Positions 35,463-48,900 of a stretch of DNA of 64,000 nucleotides are shown one piece after another. This DNA comes from Lojkania enalia. Taxonomy: Eukaryota > Ascomycota > Dothideomycetes > Pleosporales. How positions within the stretch are numbered: position 1 is the stretch's first letter; each line of letters starts with the position of its first letter. Both the position numbers and the translations under genes were made by a program. The stretch covers positions 1-64,000 of the forward strand of contig ML986628.1 of NCBI GenBank assembly GCA_010094045.1, in the 5' to 3' direction. The notes beneath the pieces were generated by a model, which saw nothing but the letters and a program-made list of their open reading frames with translations, was not told the DNA's origin and searched no databases.

Positions 35463-38400
35463 ATACGACTTTTACAGCGCAGCGATACTAGCGACTTTAG
35501 CCTTACTCAGTTTAGAGTCGAGACTATTCCTCCCTATACAATACTCTCTCATACATAGGGAGCGGACACCAAGGAGGTCACCTTCGAAGACTTGATAAAT
35601 AGTACTAGTAAGGATAAGTCTGGCTATATAAAGATCCGGTTTATTGGAGAATAGGTAAGATAAGATGGTTTAGACTACTTTTAGGTTGATACCTGTTGCA
35701 TCAATAAAGCGGATAAGGCTAAGTTCTTCTACGCTATCCAGTCTATATTTCACTGGTACCGCAACGTAGTATAATGCTATGTCTACTTATCAGACGTCTC
35801 TAGTTCCTCTCTTAAAGCCAGCGGAGAACTGAACCCGCCGCTGTAGGAATCGGAGTTCCAGAACAGCAGATAGTTTACTCGAGGCTGGACGCTTCAAGAA
35901 CTTCTTGCCCCACGCATAGTAGAGTTCTTTTCTCGTAAGCTGCGTAAACTTGGTAATAAGATATCGTTAAAGCTACAGATCTATAAAATTATAAGCATCC
36001 TATATGCAGCGCTTAAGGGAGCCCCTCTTTCTCAGTTTAGCATTAACGAGCGGTTGCGGTGGAAGGAACATCGAGAGACTAAACGCGATGAAGATGGAGC
36101 TTATTTACTACTAGAAATATTTGGTGTAGACCTAGCACCTATATATAGTAAAGGGGCAGCGGGCGCGTTTAGACGCCTTATAGATGAGATCTATAAGCTA
36201 GAAAGATGCATTCAAGATATATACAGTACAGATCTACGTGATAACAAGAAGCGTATTAAAGATACAAAGGGTGGACTGCTAAAAGATTCGTACTACTGGG
36301 TTCTCAACAACATCTCCTTCTAGTAATAGCATAATAACAAGTAGAGTCAGCTGCTGTGGATTAAAGGTGATCCTGGTAAGGGTAAGATGATGCTGCTCTA
36401 TAGCATTATCGACGAACTACAGAAGTCGATAGCTATAATAGGCCTTATATCGTACTTCTTCTGCCAGGCTACTAACTCGCGCATTAACACCACAACAGCT
36501 ATATTACGAGGGCTATTATTCTTGCTTATCAGCCAGCAGCTATCGCTCGTCTCATATGTTCGGAAGAAGTACGATCACGCGGGTAAGACTATATTTAAGG
36601 ATGCAAATACTTGGGTTACTCTAACCGAGATCTTTACTAACGTGCTACGGGACCCGAACTTAGACGCTATATATCTAATCATCGACGCGCTAGACAAGTA
36701 TATAACCGACTTACTAAAGCTGCTCGACTTTATTGTAAAGTATTTATCTATATCTTCCCGCATTAAGTAGATCGTCTTAAGCCGCAACTAGCCGGACATT
36801 AAAGAACAACTAGAGCGGGCAGGCTATAAGGTAAGGCTGAGCCTTGAGCTGAATGTAGAGTCTGTGTTAATAGCTGTCCAGACCTTTATTAAGTAAAAGG
36901 TGTCTCAGCTAGCGTAACAGAAGAAGTACGACAAGTAAACCCGACACTCTATACTAGAGCATCTAGCGTCAAATGCGAACGACACCTTTCTCTAGGTAGT
37001 GCTAGTATATTAAAACCTCGAAATAACGGCGAAACGGAACATTCTTAAAAAGCTCAACTCGTTTCTGCCTAGACTAGACTTTCTATATCAGCAGATAATA
37101 CAGTAGATTAACAAGTTAGATAATATTAAACTTTATAAGCAGGTGTTAGCGTTAATCGCGCTCGTATACTAGCTAATTATACTTAAGGAGCTCGTAACCC
37201 TAGTTAAACAGCTGGAAGAAATAGCTAACGATAAGAAGTTGGGTAAAATTATTAGCTTCTATAGTTTATTTCTTATCCTACGCGAAGATATTATATACTT
37301 TATACACTAATCGGCTAAGGACTTCCTCCTCGCTCAGGCAGCTAAAGAAGTGTTCCCATCCGGAAGGGAGGATGTCTATTACACCATCGTTGCTAGGTCA
37401 CTCAAAATAATGTCTAGAACCCTAAAGCGGGACATATACAGCTTAAAAGTGCTAGGATATCCTATTAATGATATTAAATAGCTAGATTCTAATCTATTAG
37501 CAACGTCGCGCTACTCATGCATCTACTAGATTAATTACCTCTATAACTGGAATTCTAGCTCTTCTACAAATTATAAGGTCAATCTGCAGGGTGGAGGCGC
37601 TGTTAATAGCTTTCTAAGATAGTAATACCTCTATTAGCTTAAGGCTCTTAGCCTATATAAGAGTATGTTAAAGGGAGTAGTGTTAATAGCAAAACTTAAG
37701 GCTTTAGTCCAGGTAATCTATAGATTAATAGTACTGTCTTAGTATTATAAATACTAATGCAATCTAGAAAAGAGCAGATACATCTAATTTAATAGAGCTT
37801 ATTTAAGATGCACGCTGATTTATCATATCTTATAAGTAGGTAATAAAGAATAGTCCGCTTTAGGCATATGCTTCTACACTCCTATTCAGTCCAACTCACA
37901 GTCTAATAAGAGGTATTTTTAAGAGAGAAGAGCCGGACTGGATCACTATAAAGCCAGGTATGCAAGAGAAATAGAGTCTATACCTCTAGACGCTTAAGGG
38001 CTATAGCTCTAGTGTTAGTTCCGTAGCCTTCTCGCTTGACTTGACCCGGCTAGCGTTAGGGTTAGGGGATAGAACAGTTAAGATCTGGGATGCGAGTAGC
38101 AGTAACTGCCTCTAGACGCTTAAGGGCTATAGTGCTGATATCTAGTCCGTAGCCTTCTCGCCCAACTTAACCCGGCTGGCGTTAGGGTTAGGGGATAGAA
38201 CGGTTAAGATCTGGGATGCGAGCAGCAGTAACTACCTCTAGATGCTTAAGGGCTATAGCGATAATATTAGTTCCGTAGCCTTCTCGCCTGACTTAACCCA
38301 GCTGGCGTCGGGGTTAGGGGATAACACGGTTAAGATCTGGGATGCGAGCAGCGGCGACTACCTCTAGATACTTAAGGGCTATAGCTCTAGTATTAATTCC

Positions 38401-38754
38401 ATAGCCTTCTTGCCCAACTTAACCCGGCTGGCGTTGGGGTTAGGGGATAATACGGTTAAGATCTGGGATGCGAGCAGCAGCGACTACCTCTAGATACTTG
38501 AGGGTTATAGCTCTAGTATTAATTCTGTAGCCTTCTCGCCCGATTTGACCCAGCTAGTGTTAGGGTTAGGTAGCGGTACAGTTAAGTAAGGTCTAGGATT
38601 GAGTGCAGACAGGATTTGGATAACGTATAATTCTAAAAACCTATTATAACTACTATCGGAATATCGACTATCACCTTCTACAGTATCTAAAAATATGATT
38701 GGTATTGGTACTGGTTATAGGAGGGTATAGATATATAAGCTTAATATATTTTGA
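35463..38754 (+). pseudogene. HET-NACHT-WD40 NLR (HNWD type), RIP-inactivated
   Basis: A full-length NLR of the Podospora HNWD kind (het-d, het-e and het-r relatives) can be followed. The start codon is now ATA at 35,463 (ATG lost to G-to-A). The HET domain covers about 35,463-36,000 with YTILSHT, a stop in place of Trp, GAD, then EVTFEDL and VDTCCINKADKA. The NACHT domain has a P-loop GDPGKGKM at about 36,367-36,390 (Thr to Met) and a Walker B-like LIIDALDK at about 36,676. WD40 units run from 37,984 to 38,590, and the C-terminal segment TYNSKNLL ends by 38,754. The HET and NACHT parts share one frame; a 1-nt shift lies near 37,905. Many stops are TAG or TAA at Gln or Trp positions. HNWD proteins sense non-self and trigger heterokaryon incompatibility. 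This copy is dead. Confidence 0.9.
37984..38590 (+). repeat. Five 126-bp WD40 repeats of the NLR
   Basis: CTCTAGA/CTCTAGATG-type unit starts fall at 37,985, 38,111, 38,237, 38,363 and 38,489, exactly 126 bp (42 codons) apart with no indels. Each reads L-x-x-LKGYSS, then SVAFSPDLT and TVKIWDAS. Units are nearly identical even after RIP, the sign of concerted evolution seen in highly variable WD40 domains of allorecognition NLRs. Confidence 0.92.
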
Positions 38755-38939
38755 GGCATTAAAACATTTATATTATTATTTACTATCATATATTTATTAT
38801 TCTCTCTATTTTATAGAGGGCCGGGGATTAGCAAGTATATATAGCTTGCGAATTTGCTACATCGAAACTTCGAGTATATACTAGATTAAGTAACCTAATA
38901 TCCATGTACTTAATAACGTGTTAAATATTTACTACTTAA

Positions 38940-41900
38940 ATTAGATTAGAGGCATGCGAACGCCTCGATAACGCTAGTAGGGAGGATGGCCGAACCGATC
39001 TAGGGCTAACCTTATAGATGTTTCGAAGGCGAGAAAAAACTTCTAAATTGTTAATAAGGAGGATATTTATCTTAGATATTCTTTTACTCGAACCGCGGAC
39101 ACTTGCTTAGCTAGTTCCTACTATAAGGCGGTCCGCCCGGACCACCGAACCTTATACCGAAGCCCCGATGGCGATGTTAGATTCTAACTACAACCCATCG
39201 ATACTACCCCCTACGCTAGTAAAACGTACTAGGAGGCGGATAATAAAGGTACCTAATATACTGCAGCAGCCCCTAACAATAAGGGTAATAGTAAGCCGAT
39301 CTATACAGGCTAAGCGTAGAGCTATAGTACTACTATCACTGCAGAATAAGGAACCTAATAGTATATAGCAACATCTAGAGTAATATAAACTACTACTACC
39401 TTATACTAGATGTATATCGACCTCTTCTCGACAAGCTCTTAATAGCGGTAGTACCGGGATAGGGGAGCTAGCTGAACTTATTGTAAGCCTGAAACAGATA
39501 ATAGTATAATAAAATAATATTATTGTAAACTAGAATAAGATTATTAAAAATATTTAAAGCGACCGCGTAATATTCTAAGTAGAATAATAGAATCTTAAAG
39601 ACTAGATTATAGGGCTATATAAAACTATATACTCTCTTTAAATACAGCTTAATACCCGTTTAACTAAAGCGCTGTTAAGATATATATAGGCTGTAGTCGT
39701 AGCTAGCAGATAGTAGATAGGATTAGATATAAGGCCTTTAAGGTCGACGAATAGAGGAAGGGTTAATAAGGAGAATAAACGACAGCTAGTAATTAATGTT
39801 AGCTAGATAAGAGACGATATAACGGAGAAGATAGTAATTATAGAGGCGGCTAAGCAGGCGATCTAGTAAAGTATAAATAGTGTTAAAAGTCTCGAAGGAA
39901 TAATAGTAAAAGACTTCTATATATAGTAAGTAAATAATAATATAAGCGTAATTAAGTTCTTAATTAATAAGAATAAGGAGGTAGTAGTCTGGCAGGTAAT
40001 AGTAGACTAGCTTAAACTAACCCTACCGGGTATAAGGCTAGTAGGACCTAAATAGTATCTAGTAAAAGTAGACTAGATTAAGGTAGCTTTAACTATAGAT
40101 ATAGAGAGTAGTAAAGTAAGTAGGTTAGTAATAGAATAATTCGGTATAGAAAATAGAGTAGAGGTATATATAATACGATAGCTAGGGTAACTAAGGTCTA
40201 GAGGATAGTATATATCAGCAGTAGTTAAGGTAGTAATAAAGGAGAAGGCTAAGAAGCTGCTAAAGTTAGATAGTATAATATTTAAAGGAGGGGGTATTAT
40301 AGTATTATAATTTAAGAAGTGACGTATACTAGTAGCCTACTATAAGTATAGAAGGTTTAGATATAGAGTAAGAAACTATATATAATAAGAGGCATGCGAT
40401 ATATATAGGTAAGAAGAGTACTTATATTATAAGACGGTTAACCTATAATATATTAACTGCTAAGGCCCGCATTAAGTATTATACTAAAAATGCCTAGAAT
40501 TTAGGAAAGAGATAGACAGAATTCTTATATATTAACGCTATAAATAGAGAACTCTAGATCCTTTAGATAAATATAAAAAGAACTAGAGAAGCGCAGCACG
40601 CACTTTATAATAATATAATACTAGTTAACTTTTACTTTATTCTAGAGTAGGAACCTGAATACTTTCTAGAAGAGGGAAAAGTAGTACTATATAGCACGAA
40701 TCTACGCTGGATAATATATATATTATATAGTAGATAAGAAGAATAGTATCTAGTCTAAACGTGTATCTAAGCATCGAAAAATATTAAGGCTATATAGTTA
40801 TATATAGACTTAGCAGATATTACAGCTATATAAGTATATATAAGTAGAAGAAAACTAATAATAGTATTAGTATATATTCTAGATATATCTTTATTAATAA
40901 GAACTAGAGAGGAGAATCTAAAGGAACTTAGCAGCAGGTTACAGGCAATTGATAGGCTGGTATAGTAGGAGTAACTATACGACCCGTATACGGAGGTAGT
41001 AGTTACTAGTAACTTCAACCGATATAACCTACTATAGGGAGGAAGTTATATCGATAGTATAGTAAGCTAAGAGGATAGTACGCTAATTATTAACTTTATA
41101 GCAGAGCTATTATTATAGAGCCTTCTACTAGTAGGACTAACTATATTTATTAGCGATACGGGACGCTCGTCGACTATTAACCTAATACTTATAACAGCTA
41201 GATTAGTAGAGGACCTAGTTAAGTACTTAATCTAGGAATATAAATATAGGTTAAACTATAGGGCTATATAAACGCGCTTCTATATAGATATAGATAAGAA
41301 AGAAGGCTAGGAGAAGCTGCTATTTAAGAACGTGCTATAGGACAAGATTTAATAGATGGTTAAGTAAGAGAAGACAGCAAGCTTTCTAGTAGAAGATATT
41401 AAGGAGATAGCTAGCCAGCTTATATAGTAGACGACTAAGGCGGTAGAAATATACTATCTAAGGGCGAGACCGTCGCGGTTTATAAAGTAATAGTAGAGTA
41501 AGAACCTTACGGCGCTGAGAAAGTTATATATATACTAGAGAAATAGAGTATATATAATGCGGTAGTAAAGAAGAGAGGATATAAAACTGCATAATACAGC
41601 AACGAGAGTAAAAAGACTCTTCTATAAGATAATCTAACAGTACTGTAAGTAATACTAAAAAGTATTCCTCAATAATAATAATAATATATAGAAGGTAGCT
41701 AAATATCTAGACTCTCAGGCAAGTAGCTTATTTGCTAGAATACTACCAATCTAAAAGACTAGCTAAGAGGGAGGAATTACTATAGAGGATGAAGAGATAG
41801 GATAAGAGCTACTCTATATATTCTTCCCTAGTCCACCGCTATACGAGTATAAGGAGACGCTAATAACATATAATTAACTCTACTACGAGCCGATAGCTAA

Positions 41901-42524
41901 GTATAAAGTAAAAGTAGCTGTCTTTAGAGTAAACCCAGATAAGGCGCTAGAAAGAGACGGCCTACTAGTAAGAGTATAGAGAGAGCTGTAGCCAGTCCTA
42001 AGTAATAAGATTATACAGCTATTCGCGAGATCTCTCGAACTAGGAAAGGTATTAAAAGAGTAGAAGGTTGTAAAGATTATACTACTGTAGAAGCTAAACA
42101 GAAAAGACTATATAATAGCTAACAACTACCGCCTAATCTTACTACTATTAATGCTAGGCAAGGCGCTCGAGTTGCTGGTAGCTAAGAGGATAGTATACCT
42201 AGTAGAGGAGTACAGTCTTTTACCTAAGATATACTTTAGCATGCGGAAGTAGAGGGTAACAATATATACGCTATTATACCTTTATAAGAATGTATTTAAG
42301 GCTTAGCGCGGAAAAAAGATGCTATTACTAGTTTTGTTTAATATTAAGGGAGTATATAATAATATAGCTATCGAGCTAGAGATTAGAAGATTACGGCAGC
42401 AACAGATCCCGGAGAAGATTATATAGTAGGTATAGGACTTCTATATAGAATAATAAGCATATATTCTTATTAATAGTAGGATAATAGAAGTACAGAGTCT
42501 TCTATAGGTAGGTCTTCCGTAAGA
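38940..42524 (+). mobile_element. Tad-like LINE, 5' part (RIP-mutated)
   Basis: The first open reading frame starts around 39,168 (a 66-codon stretch is still open). It ends in a zinc-knuckle region at about 40,390-40,500, where C, GPH and KC residues keep CCHC spacing. The endonuclease follows (from about 40,550: NIKRTREAQHAL), then reverse transcriptase (about 42,320-42,524: VLFNIKGVYNN, then EVQSLL and VGLP). The frame is cut at the motif GLPQG by the copia element, with TSD TAAGA at 42,520-42,524. The sequence resumes at 56,331. Stops are mainly TAG and TAA at Gln and Trp positions. The 5' end at about 38,940 is an estimate from the loss of NLR similarity and the GC-rich leader. Confidence 0.8.
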
Positions 42525-42694
42525 AGTTGAAAATATAATTCTTTAAGTATATCGATTAGCCTATAAACTTTTAGGGACTTATATATATATATATTATTCC
42601 AGCCTCTATAGGTAGATAAGCTATAGACTCTATTGTAGCGTATATATCTGGTAGGTATATACGCTACCTTATCACGTGCTATTTAGAAACAACT
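42525..42694 (-). repeat. copia 3' LTR (RIP-mutated copy)
   Basis: 170 bp. Compared with the other LTR it carries 30 differences, all transitions. In 28 of them this copy has T for C or A for G. Confidence 0.92.
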
Positions 42695-45600
42695 CTCCTA
42701 CTAATAGTAAATAGCGAGTTTAGTACAAGAGCTCTTATCTATCCTAAGTTCGTTTACTAGATTCTTATAAACGTCCCTTAGGAGCAGTTTTATAAGGAGA
42801 TCTGCTAAATTATCTTTAGTACTAACCCTTCGAGTATTAATTCTCCTACTAAGCGTTATTTCTCGCAGGAAATAATATTTTAATTTAATATACTTTATAC
42901 GGTTATATAACTTAGAATTATAAGTCAGCTTGAGTGTAGTATTATTATCAATTAAAAGTAGGGTTGATGTAGCTTCTAGAACTTTAATATAAAGGTTGTT
43001 AATTATATTTTAGATCTAGATAATCTCTTAAATAGCCTTATATCCAGCTATATATTCGGCTTCGCAGGTTAATATTATTATAGTCCTTTACCTTTAAGAT
43101 AACTACGATACAGGACTTCCTACTAGTTTAACTACGTAGCCTATTATAGATCTTTAGGTGTTTAGATACCCAGCCTAGTCTATATTAATATAAGCATACA
43201 GTTCTCTATCTAGATAGTCCTTTTTAAAATAAAGCCTAAGATTAGGCGTGTATTTTAGGTAAGTATAGATATTATTAACTGCTTTTATATATTCTTCTAT
43301 CGGATTCGTATAAAATCTAGAAACAACTTCTACTACTTTAGTAATATCTAGACAGGTAACTACTATTATATAATTAAGAGCTCTAACCTTAGATTAATAT
43401 CGTTACTAAAATTTAAGAGGCCAGGGGTAACTATTATTCTTAGCTAATTTTAGGTTTGTTTTTATAGGCGTCTTTTATAAATAGATACCCTTTAGTCTAT
43501 ATTATTCGAGAATCTATTAGATATATAATTCTTAATATAGATAGACGTCGCTGTTTAGTTTTTGATATATATATATCCCCAAGTAATAGGCGTAAAGACT
43601 AAGATCCGTTATATTAAAATATAAAGCTAATTATTCCTTTATAGCTATAATTCGACCCTTATTTATGCTAAAGATAGTAATATTATCGATATAGACTTCT
43701 ATAATAAGGTTCTTATTATCTTAAATAAACACGGATGGATTAAAGTTTAAGACTCTCCAACCATTTTCTTTAAGGAAAGCCCTAAGTTTAAAGTACTACT
43801 ATTTTAGTATTTACTTTAGTCTATATAAGGATTTGCGTAATTTAAGGATACGATTACTTACTTTAAAATAACCTTCTAGTAGTTTAACGAAGATTTTATG
43901 TTTAAGATTACTATTAAGAAATGCTATCTTAATATCTATTTAATAGCACTTTCAGCTATATTAAGCTTAAAGTATAAAGAGTATCTGGTAAGATACTAAC
44001 TTAATAACAGAGGCGTATATTTTATCAAAATTAAGGCTATATATCTATAAGAAGCCTTATATAATAAATCTTATCTTATACTAAATAACTTTTCTATCTA
44101 AGCTAAATTTCCGCTTAAAGACCTACTAACCGGTAAGTACTTTGCAGTTTGTTGGTCGATCTATAACTTCCTATATCTTATTTTCTAGTAAGCTGTTATA
44201 CTTATCTTATATAGCTTACTCCTACTAATTCTATTTAGTAGAGGCTAAGGTAGTCTTCCTATTATATAGTTCAGGACTAAGTAAGTTAGCTAAAACTAAT
44301 ATTATATAGATAGTTGGCCTGCTAGCTTCCTCTATAGTAATCTTCCCCTTATTAGCTATTTCCTGAAGAGAGATAGATAACAAAAACATAGAGGTTGTTA
44401 AGCTATTACTCCTATTAATTTCCCATTTACTTTCTATAGCTTAAAGTTCTTATTAAGAATAAGCAGGAGCTTATTAAAAGTTATAGACTTGTCTATTAAG
44501 ATATAAAGGCGATAGAGAATAATTTCCTTTCTTAAGGTAGGGTGTAATAGCGAGATTAGCTTATAGCTCTAATAGTACAGGGTTGATAAGTATTTTACTA
44601 TCCTTAATTTCGAGATCTTCGTTAAGAGAGTTATCTAGCATTTCCCAATCTTCGTTGTCTTCCTCTATCGTCGTATCTACCTCTATTATTAGTAGTAGTA
44701 ATCTTAGATGTTAAGGTAGAGGGCCCCACAGAATACTACGAAAGAAAAAACGTTTATATCCTCTATTATTATTATTAAACTAGAGATATATCGTACCTTC
44801 CTTCTTTCTAGAAAATTCCTACCTTTTAATATATATATTATATAGGAACTTATTATCCAGATAAAAGATAGTATTAATATTTTAGCCCAGTTCGGCGCAG
44901 CGGGTATAGTATTTATACTAAATACTAAGATTAAGAATTCTATACTATATTAATTTAGAGTGAAGATTTTACTATATTAGGTAATATACTATAGTATTTA
45001 GATTAACACGGAAACTATAGAATATTCTTCCAGACGTTTAATAGTATAGGTAGAGTATTAATTAACATCTTCTAGTACTTCCCTATCTTCAGCTCCTCTA
45101 ACAGGTAATATACTCCGGATCATTTAGAGGGGCTAGTATAGAGTACCTGAATCTCCCTTTTTAGTAGGTAATATATCTAGTTTCCGCTGAGCCCCCCTTA
45201 TACTATCTCTTCGTCTTTCTATACTACTTATATTTATCTTTTAAGTCCTATCTACCCTATAGGATATTTCTACTAAAAGAGTATTTATACCTTCTAATCG
45301 AGTAGTTCCTGTAAATATTAGGTTCCTCTATAAGGTAGTACTAGTAGTACTCCTTAGTATATACATAGTATTTCTTCTCCGGTAGAAGATAGGTATCTAA
45401 CTATTTTAGTATCTTATTATCCTCAGGCGCGAAAGAGCAAACTCGGCTTACTAACTAGTACTTATTACATCTAGAGTAGGGATTAGATTATCTGCAGATA
45501 GTTCTTACTTATTAATATTAGTCGCATTTATCTTATAGTAGTTATCTCTTCTACCTATCATTATCTAGTATAAAGGAGTAGATAAGGCCGTATATATTAT

Positions 45601-45713
45601 AGTAATTATATCTTAAGGTAGGATTAGTTTATTTATAAATATAACTATTCTTATAATAGTATTCGCACTTATCTTATAGCAGTTAACCTTAGAGGTATCT
45701 TTTCCTTTTCCTT

Positions 45714-45718
45714 ATTAG
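45714..45718. repeat. Target-site duplication ATTAG, left
   Basis: ATTAG directly before the 5' gypsy LTR, repeated at 52,799-52,803 directly after the 3' LTR. Confidence 0.9.
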
Positions 45719-45931
45719 TATAATATCTCATAGCTTTGAGTTACGGGTTGATGATATAGAGTCACCTAACCTAGGGTTGAAATAGCCGAATCGCACCCTA
45801 TAGGGATGGCAGCAATTCGTCTCTCTTTCATCAGCCATCTCTTTTCTAAGAGAACTGAATATACGAACATTTTAGCCCTGCTACTCTATCTATTATTGCT
45901 ACGCTGTAATCTATTATACTAGCCTATTACA
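45719..45931 (+). repeat. gypsy 5' LTR
   Basis: 213 bp, starting TATAATA (from TGTAATA) and ending TATTACA, a terminal inverted repeat. It differs from the 3' LTR by transitions only. Confidence 0.93.
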
Positions 45932-48900
45932 TTCGAATCGCTTAAACTCTTTAGAGTAGTCTAGTAGCAATTTCCGATACTATAAATACGTCTCCTACCT
46001 CTCTTAGCTTAATAGCCGGCTCAGCCGGGCGTGCAAGGACCCTAACGTCCAGTAATAGGCGAGACGCTGACCTTAGAGCCAGCGAGGGACTTATTTAGCT
46101 GGAAGAGTAGACTAGAGTAAATGTTCGTCGAACATCTAAAGAATTGTAGAGTTATAGTACTATCCGGTACTCTCCGGCCTAGAGTAGTATAGAATAGAAC
46201 GTGGATGCCGAAGACTTAGAAAGACTGTAATAATGGATATAAGGCGAACGAAATTAGAAGGATCTTAAACAGCTACGGGAGATAAAGCAACGATATAAAG
46301 TAGGTAATATCTTTACGATCGATTTAGCTATTATTATACTAGAGGGAGTGCAACTACCGCGAACTACCTCTACCTGAGCTAACCTTCCTCGCCCTAAACC
46401 TCCTTATACCTATAAGAAAAAGGATCGTGTAGACTATAACCGATAGGTCTAAGACTATAAAAAGTACTTTATCTAGTCGCTGGTAGACTTTTAAACAGAA
46501 AGGTAGAAAGTTACTTTTACCTCTAGGTATATCTTAGAGTCTTTAAAGACTTTGTAGGAGATATATAAAACTATAGAGCGCAGAAAGAGTGCGTACTAAA
46601 TCCTTATATAGGATATCCTAAAAGTAAAGATACTAAGCGCGTTGGGAACTCTATCAGAATGAAGGTAAGAAGCTTTTGATACCTTAAAAAGGTGTAGATA
46701 AAGGATAGGCCAGTCTCTAACTAACTTATTAAACTATATAAGACCTCTATAAAAAGAAGTCGGAGAGATAAATAAAGACCGTATAGTAAATAAGTTCATC
46801 TCAGCCTTATCTAAGCCGATAAGGAGAGATTTAGATCTCCTCCTAAGACTGCAGCTTCAGACGCTGCTAGAAGTGGAAAAATATGTGAATATAGTCTTTA
46901 AGCGTTGCTAAAAGCTTTATAAGAGGTAAGAGGGGTGCAATATAGGCAATTGTAAGAGGCGAGGGTCTGATGCTTTAGGGGAGAGCAATAGTACTCCGAA
47001 GAAGGCTAGAAAGGGCTAGAAACCCCCGAAGAGGTCTGGGAAAGGTAATACCCGCCTAGAGCAGCCTCCTATTATATGTTAGATATATAGAGAGGAGGGC
47101 TATAAGTCTCCTAACTATCCCTAGAAGAAAGAGAAGTCTAAAGGAGCTCCCGAATAGAAGTTAGGAAAAGGTAAGAGTTAGAAGAACTAAGCTCCTCTCT
47201 CCTAGCCCATATCGAACTCTTTAGGGAGAGTAAGAAGCTAGGGAAATTATATAAATTACTTTTTTAAACTCCTGCAAAGTTGCTTATAATTAAGATAGTA
47301 GTAGAGGGTTCAGCTGAAAATAATTGTTTAATTAATCCGGGTGTACAACTAAATCTCCTTAATACTATACTTATAAAGTAGTATAGCCTAAAGATTAATC
47401 TACTACTAAAGTTAATAGTAGAAGCCGCGAACGGCTCTAAGATCCTAATATATAGGACTACTATCGCGAAGGTCGCTGTTAGGGACTCGCGTGGTAAGGT
47501 TTAAGTCTATAAGGTACCGTTTATAATATTAGACCTTAAAGAGTACAAGGTTTACTTTAGAATACCCTAGATACAGGATTATAATCCGAAATTAAACTTT
47601 CTTAGTAGAAGGATACTCTTTAGGGGGGTAAAGGCTATAGACTTGCCTCGGTTCTGTAAGGTAGTACTAGAGGACGTAGAAGAGTTCGCGGAGACTATTG
47701 CAGGTAGTAAAATAGACGTCTATACGTGCCTAGTTAATTTAGTAGCTATAGCGGATGAAATTAGCGCTAAAACGGGCCAATTGCGGCTAGAGTATGCCGA
47801 TTTTAAGGATATATTTAATAAAAAGCAATCCTCGGTGCTCGTAGAGTATAGACTTTAAGATTTAGCTATAAACCTGCTGGAAGAAACTAGTCCTCTATAT
47901 CAACTGCTATATAATTTATCTTCGGTTAAGCTTCAGTATCTCTAGAAGTATCTAGATAAGTACTTGCAACGTGGATGGATTAGAAGATCCTGATCGCCTG
48001 CTGGCGCACTAATCCTCTTTATAAAGAAGAAGGATAGTAGTTTAAAACTCTATGTAGATTATAGAGGCCTGAATAAGATTACTATACGTGATTAGCACCC
48101 TCTTTCCCTAATTTTAGAGTCGCTAGAGCGTCTAGCGTAAGCTAAGTACTATACCAAGCTTGATATTAGAGAAGTTTACTATAGAATTAGGATAAAGAAA
48201 GGAGATGAATAGAAGACCGCGTTTTATACTAGATACGGTTCTTTCGAGTATACTATTATACCGTTTAGCCTAACAAATATACTAGCCCAATTTTAAGCGT
48301 ATATTAACCAGACGCTTACTAGCCTTATTAATATAATATATATCGTATACTTAGACAATATCTTAATCTTCTCTGATATAGAAGAGAAACATATTAAGCA
48401 TGTTAAAGAAGTGCTTTAGAGACTACGTAAGGCTAAGCTCTTTATAAAACTTAGCAAGTACGACTTCTATACTAGAGAAACAGACTATCTAGGGTTTATT
48501 ATTTGCCCTAAGGGGATTAAATTTAACTACTCCCGGTTGAAAACTATCTAGGATTAGCCAGTCCCGCAGACTATACAAGATATAAGAATCTTTATTAGAT
48601 TTATAAACTACTACTATAGGTTTATTACGGGATTCTTAAGGATTATCTTACCTTTGACAAGATTAACCTAAAAGGGGCTAAAGGCCGCTAAAGGAGGCTA
48701 TACCCAGAGAAGAGAAGAAAGTTAAAAGCTAGATATTAGTTAGAAAGGACTAGAGGCCTTCTAATAGTTAAAGGAAGCTTTTTTAAGCGTTCCTATCCTA
48801 GCTTATTATAAGCTAACTCGGCCTATAAGGGTTAAGGTTAATACTTCTAGGGGCGCTATTTTAGGAATTCTTAGCCAGCTTGTAGAAGAGTAAGTAGGTA

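Noticed and set aside
38045..38570. TTAGGGTTAGGGG-like telomere hexamers recurring every 126 bp
   Set aside because: They are the RIP-altered codons for the LALGLGD stretch of each WD40 unit, not telomere sequence.
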